From: Rathayibacter sp. SW19
Lineage (GTDB): Bacteria > Actinomycetota > Actinomycetes > Actinomycetales > Microbacteriaceae
Assembly (NCBI RefSeq): GCF_030866825.1
Contig: NZ_CP133020.1
Location: 1,116,001-1,180,000 of the forward strand
Direction: 5' to 3'
DNA length: 64,000 nt
This document shows, one piece after another, positions 60,892-64,000 of this stretch (position 1 is its first letter; each line of letters begins with the position of its first letter). The position numbers and the translations under genes are program-made. Under the pieces are notes generated by a model that was not told the DNA's origin, did not search any database, and worked only from the letters and a program-made list of their open reading frames with translations.

Positions 60892-61613
60892 GGCGTGACG
60901 CTGTCGTGGGTGAGGCGGCCGTCGCTGATCTCGAGGCGGCGACGCATCCGCTGTGCGATGTTGGTGTCGTGGGTGATGACGATGACCGTGGCGCCCTCGC
61001 TGTTCAGTTGGCTGAGGAGGCTGATGATCTCCGCACCGGTTACAGAGTCGAGGTTGCCGGTGGGTTCGTCGGCAAGGAGCAATGCGGGGTCGCCGATGAT
61101 GGCACGGGCGATGGCGACGCGTTGGCGTTCGCCGCCGGAGAGGTTTGACGCACGGTGGTGGGCTCTTCTGGCAAGCCCGACTCTGTCGAGCGCTTGCAGT
61201 GCCGCCCGACGGCGTCGGTCTCGGCGGATGCCCTGGTAGTAGAGCCCGAGAGCAACGTTCTCCAGCGCGGTGAGTTGGTCGAGGAGGAAGAATTGCTGGA
61301 AGACGACGCCGATCCGGTGCGCCCGGAAGCCAGAGAGGGCGGCATCGTCGAACTGGTTGATTGGTGTTCCGGCGATCCGGATGCTTCCGCTCGTGGGCTT
61401 GTCGAGGCCGGCGGCGAGTGTGAGGAGGGTGCTCTTTCCAGACCCGGATGCGCCGACGATCGCCACAAGCTCTCGTGAGCGGATGCTGAGATCGATGCCC
61501 TGGAGTGCGTTCACGGCCGGATGGCCGGAATAGGTTTTGCGCACATCGTGAAATTCGAGCACGGGGGTAAGTTCGAGCACGTCGCGAAGTTCGAGCACGG
61601 GGGCGGCGGTCAT
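60888..61613 (-). CDS. LolD/MacB-type ABC transporter ATPase
   Basis: A 241-aa ATPase with Walker A GASGSGKST, signature NLSGGERQRVAIARA, Walker B ALLLADEPTGNLDS and the H-loop VITHDTN. A duplicated-looking N-terminus (LELRDVLELTPVLEFHDVRK) suggests the true start could be about 15 residues later. It is coupled by 4-nt overlaps to the adaptor and permease genes. Confidence 0.93.
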   Translation of the reverse strand: MTAAPVLELRDVLELTPVLEFHDVRKTYSGHPAVNALQGIDLSIRSRELVAIVGASGSGKSTLLTLAAGLDKPTSGSIRIAGTPINQFDDAALSGFRAHRIGVVFQQFFLLDQLTALENVALGLYYQGIRRDRRRRAALQALDRVGLARRAHHRASNLSGGERQRVAIARAIIGDPALLLADEPTGNLDSVTGAEIISLLSQLNSEGATVIVITHDTNIAQRMRRRLEISDGRLTHDSVTP

Positions 61614-62770
61614 GGGTTCGGGACCTGGACTCTCATTCCGGCCGTCAGGCCGGCCCCGCGGATTTCTACGGTGCTTTCCACGTCGTTGAAGAGTCCCGGT
61701 TGCACGGTGACGAGTTGTGTGGTGTGGGCGCCGATCACGCGAACTTGGTAGCCGCCGCCTGGCCGAGCGAGCAGCGCGGTGATGGGCACGGTCAATGCGT
61801 GGGCGTGCGTTGCGGTGGTGATCGACACTTGGACAGGTGCGGCGTCGAGAGCGGCAGCGGCAGTAGGCAGGGTAACGGCGATCGTGACGGGAAGGGTTGG
61901 AGGTTGGGAGCCGCTTTGGTTCGAGGAGGAAGAACCATCGGGTATGGTGGCGGCCCCGATGTTCGCGACGGTCCCCGCGATTTGGCTGCCGTCCGGGAGG
62001 GTGACAGTGACGTGGTCGTCGGGTTTGACCTGGCCCTGCGACTCGGCCGGTAACGCAGCGGTGACGGCGTGTTGCAGCGAGGTAGCGGTCAGCACGGGCG
62101 CCCCTGCAACGGTGGATCCGAGCAGGTTCGGGAGCGCGGCGATTCGCAGGGGGGCGGGGGCGAATGCGACACTGCCCAGTGGGAGGGTCCCGGTTCGTTC
62201 AGCGGGTGGGATACCGAGCTCCGCTTGGAGCCGGACGATGGCGGCCTGGGTCCCTGGCGTGAAGTGGTCGTCGAGGTCGAGCACATGGTTCGGGTCGAAC
62301 CCCAGGTCGCGCAGGTTCTGTTTGAGCTGGCGGATGTCCTCGCCGTCGCTCATCCCGGCGACGAAATCTCGCCAGGCAGGTCGGTCCCCGCGTAACAGGA
62401 CAACCGGGGCGCCGGATGCTTCATAGATGCGTTGGCCGAAACCAATGGTTGCTCCGGTCGCCGGAAGCCAGGTGAGAACAGTGCCTTGAGGGGGCGCGAC
62501 GATGGGGAAGGAGCCGACGAACCCGAGGGTCCCCGATATATCGACTTGGGCTGAGATGTCGGTCACGCGGATCAATGCGGTTGCGGTGTTCGACCCGGTT
62601 GCGTTCGCGCTGGTGTGTGCAGACGGTCGACCCAGAATTCCAGTCGACGCCGCCACGGCGATCCCTACTCCGAGAACGAGAACCGTCAGGATGCCGCCCA
62701 GCATCCAGACTCGGCGCCGACCCGTCGTCTCGTCTGAGCGGTCCGTGTCCTTGAGGTCGGTGTCGTTCAT
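61610..62770 (-). CDS. HlyD-like efflux adaptor with peptidoglycan-binding domain
   Basis: ATG 62770 (MNDTDLKDTDRSDETTGRRR) gives 386 aa. A membrane anchor (WMLGGILTVLVLGVGIAVAA) precedes beta-barrel and lipoyl-like adaptor segments. A PG_binding_1 domain is inserted (DIRQLKQNLRDLGFDP, then FTPGTQAAIVRLQAELGI). This layout is usual for actinobacterial MacA-like adaptors that link an ABC exporter to the cell wall. The lipoprotein gene before it overlaps by 4 nt. Confidence 0.88.
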   Translation of the reverse strand: MNDTDLKDTDRSDETTGRRRVWMLGGILTVLVLGVGIAVAASTGILGRPSAHTSANATGSNTATALIRVTDISAQVDISGTLGFVGSFPIVAPPQGTVLTWLPATGATIGFGQRIYEASGAPVVLLRGDRPAWRDFVAGMSDGEDIRQLKQNLRDLGFDPNHVLDLDDHFTPGTQAAIVRLQAELGIPPAERTGTLPLGSVAFAPAPLRIAALPNLLGSTVAGAPVLTATSLQHAVTAALPAESQGQVKPDDHVTVTLPDGSQIAGTVANIGAATIPDGSSSSNQSGSQPPTLPVTIAVTLPTAAAALDAAPVQVSITTATHAHALTVPITALLARPGGGYQVRVIGAHTTQLVTVQPGLFNDVESTVEIRGAGLTAGMRVQVPNP

Positions 62771-63312
62771 GAAATAGCGATTCCTCGATCCCAGTACTTC
62801 TGGCACGCCTGTAGTGCGGTCTGGATGCGTGGCGACTTGCCCTCAGCTTCGAGAGGAGTCCCAACGATCGGGAAGGTGCCGTCCGCTTTCGGATCCGGCC
62901 ACTGCGGAACCCCGTTGGCGCGCATGCACTTTGCGAACTTCAACAGTTTGGCCAAGTCAGCAGCGGTGTAGCCCTGGCCGCCTGCCGATGCCGGCAGCTT
63001 GTCGAGAATCGCTGAGCAGGCGTCATGGACGGCGGAAATCTGAGCCTTTACCGTGGGGTCCGAGCCGAAGTCGACCTGGCCGTCCGACCCGATCTGCGGG
63101 TCCGGGAAATTCGGCTGGCCGTGCGCACGCGCGCAGGCGGCGAATTTCTGCCACACCGCCAGCGGGCTGTTCGCCGTCGATGTGGTGCCTTGCGCGACGG
63201 AAGCCGACGGCTGCGCTGAACCCACGGTGCAGCCGGCAGCCGACAGCGTGAAAACTGCGGCAAGCAGCAGGGCCGCTCCCACTCGGTGGGTTCGTGGCAA
63301 AGTGGAGAGCAT
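62767..63312 (-). CDS. Lipoprotein of the efflux operon, 181 aa
   Basis: ATG 63312 (MLSTLPRTHRVGAALLLAAV) has GGAAGGAAG upstream. The lipobox Cys is residue 28 (SAAGC). The mature protein has an internal duplication, CARAHGQPNFPDP and CMRANGVPQWPDP, each following FAAC/FAKC-type helices, and two further Cys (HDACSAIL, LQACQKYW). It is first in the exporter operon and may deliver substrate or sense envelope stress. Confidence 0.82.
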   Translation of the reverse strand: MLSTLPRTHRVGAALLLAAVFTLSAAGCTVGSAQPSASVAQGTTSTANSPLAVWQKFAACARAHGQPNFPDPQIGSDGQVDFGSDPTVKAQISAVHDACSAILDKLPASAGGQGYTAADLAKLLKFAKCMRANGVPQWPDPKADGTFPIVGTPLEAEGKSPRIQTALQACQKYWDRGIAIS

Positions 63313-63478
63313 CGGTTTTCTTCCTTCCAGTACTGCGACGCCATCCAGCGTGATCCTCCCGATCTGGCATGTCGTCTGGCCGGGGAAACATCTTGGGTTT
63401 TCGGGTACCCCTCCAGGCAGAGGGCGGGGTGCGACCTGGGTTGGATTCGCTTGCCGCCATCTCGGAATACAGTGAGGC

Positions 63479-64000
63479 ATGACGAGTTGGACACGTGTTA
63501 TGGCGGCTGCCCGACGGCCGCTACGTGCGCGTCCGGTAGCCGGAGACGTGGGGCTGGTGGTTGCCCTTCTGGGTGCCAGCGCCGCCGTCGGCTGGCCCTA
63601 CTTCATCGCCGATCACAGCAACCTCAAGATGATCGCCGTATTCGGCTCATTCGACGCGTGGCGCGTGCAGGTGCTTGTCTGGTGGCTGCTTACTGCGGTT
63701 TCCGTGGTCGCTCTGTTCTTTCGTCGACAATGGCCCCTGACCGTGTTCGTGATCTGCGCAGTAGCCGCGGGCTGGCATCTTTTCGCGTGGCCGACCCAAC
63801 TGTTCGCGGCCGACCTCGCTGCACCAATCGCTCTTTACTCATTAGCCTCGGCCGCCCGGCCAAGGCGGCTCTCACTCGGAGTCGCAATCGCTGCCGTCGT
63901 GGGCTGTTGGATGATCGTTCTGGCCTCGCATTCCACCCTGGGCATGTGGAGCACCACCCTTCAACCGGCGGGAGGTGGATTCTTCCCGGAAGGCGTTGTG
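63479..64000 (+). CDS. Sensor histidine kinase, N-terminal membrane region (cut by window edge)
   Basis: ATG 63479 opens a frame that stays open to the window end (174 residues). It has about five hydrophobic helices (GLVVALLGASAAVGWPYFIA, VLVWWLLTAVSVVALFF, LTVFVICAVAAGW and others) and short loops, as in NarL-type actinobacterial sensor kinases. The catalytic part lies outside. It is divergent from the efflux operon, 166 bp apart, and probably regulates it with a response regulator beyond the edge. Confidence 0.65.
   Translation, partial: MTSWTRVMAAARRPLRARPVAGDVGLVVALLGASAAVGWPYFIADHSNLKMIAVFGSFDAWRVQVLVWWLLTAVSVVALFFRRQWPLTVFVICAVAAGWHLFAWPTQLFAADLAAPIALYSLASAARPRRLSLGVAIAAVVGCWMIVLASHSTLGMWSTTLQPAGGGFFPEGVV

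Overview
The window is high-GC actinobacterial DNA. Mycothiol synthase, CarD/LpqE, SenX3-RegX3, GlnR and an IspDF fusion occur together, and intergenic palindromes beginning GGTCTCGATACG recur; this fits family Microbacteriaceae. The genus cannot be read from the sequence.

Layout. 1-2.7 kb: a sugar-uptake module cut by the window edge (lipoprotein binding protein, BadF-type sugar kinase, ROK repressor) with a palindromic operator candidate. 3-9 kb: tRNA-Lys, a conserved hypothetical gene, a block of 71-bp tandem repeats and the pstSCAB phosphate operon behind a PHO box. 9-18.6 kb: a Nudix/histidine-phosphatase fusion overlapping ppk1, mshD overlapping glnR, small membrane proteins, a nitrobindin-like protein, a YgfZ-type protein, an arylsulfotransferase-like protein and gpmA. 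18.68-20.02 kb: a complete IS110-family element inserted in, and splitting, one of the intergenic repeats. Its 270-nt non-coding end holds four guide-like segments matching its own ends and its insertion site, in the order expected of a bridge RNA. 20-24 kb: phoU, senX3-regX3, lpqE and carD. 24.3-35.2 kb: ispDF, then an accessory block (three LuxR-type regulators, a flavin monooxygenase, a GVxG-repeat protein) separating ispDF from cysS and rlmB. 35.2-38.9 kb: a DUF4032 protein, a UgpC/MsmK-type ATPase and a DsbA-like protein.

39.03-53.62 kb: a 14.5-kb integrated element in the 3' half of tRNA-Thr(TGT), bounded by 67-bp direct repeats (attL/attR). It carries a tyrosine integrase, an XRE repressor with a divergent control region, several small HTH proteins, a phage-type replication module, one large tape measure protein with two companion genes of unknown function, and about 1.4 kb of hairpin- and iteron-rich non-coding DNA. 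I see no terminase, portal, capsid, tail-tube, baseplate or lysis gene. The genes are tightly packed and intact, so a phage satellite that remodels a helper's tail is a better reading than a decayed prophage. This is the leading candidate for an undescribed system.

53.6-64 kb: a membrane-anchored hypothetical, a His-rich CDF metal exporter with an ArsR repressor, an SRAP/HMCES-like protein, a pyridine-nucleotide disulfide oxidoreductase, a secreted protein between long perfect hairpins, and a MacB-like efflux operon (permease, ATPase, adaptor, lipoprotein) divergent from a sensor kinase cut by the window end.

The housekeeping genes form a phosphate theme: pstSCAB, phoU and senX3-regX3, with ppk1 and the Nudix/phosphatase nearby. 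Copies of a GTTCACC-type direct repeat lie upstream of pstS and between phoU and senX3.
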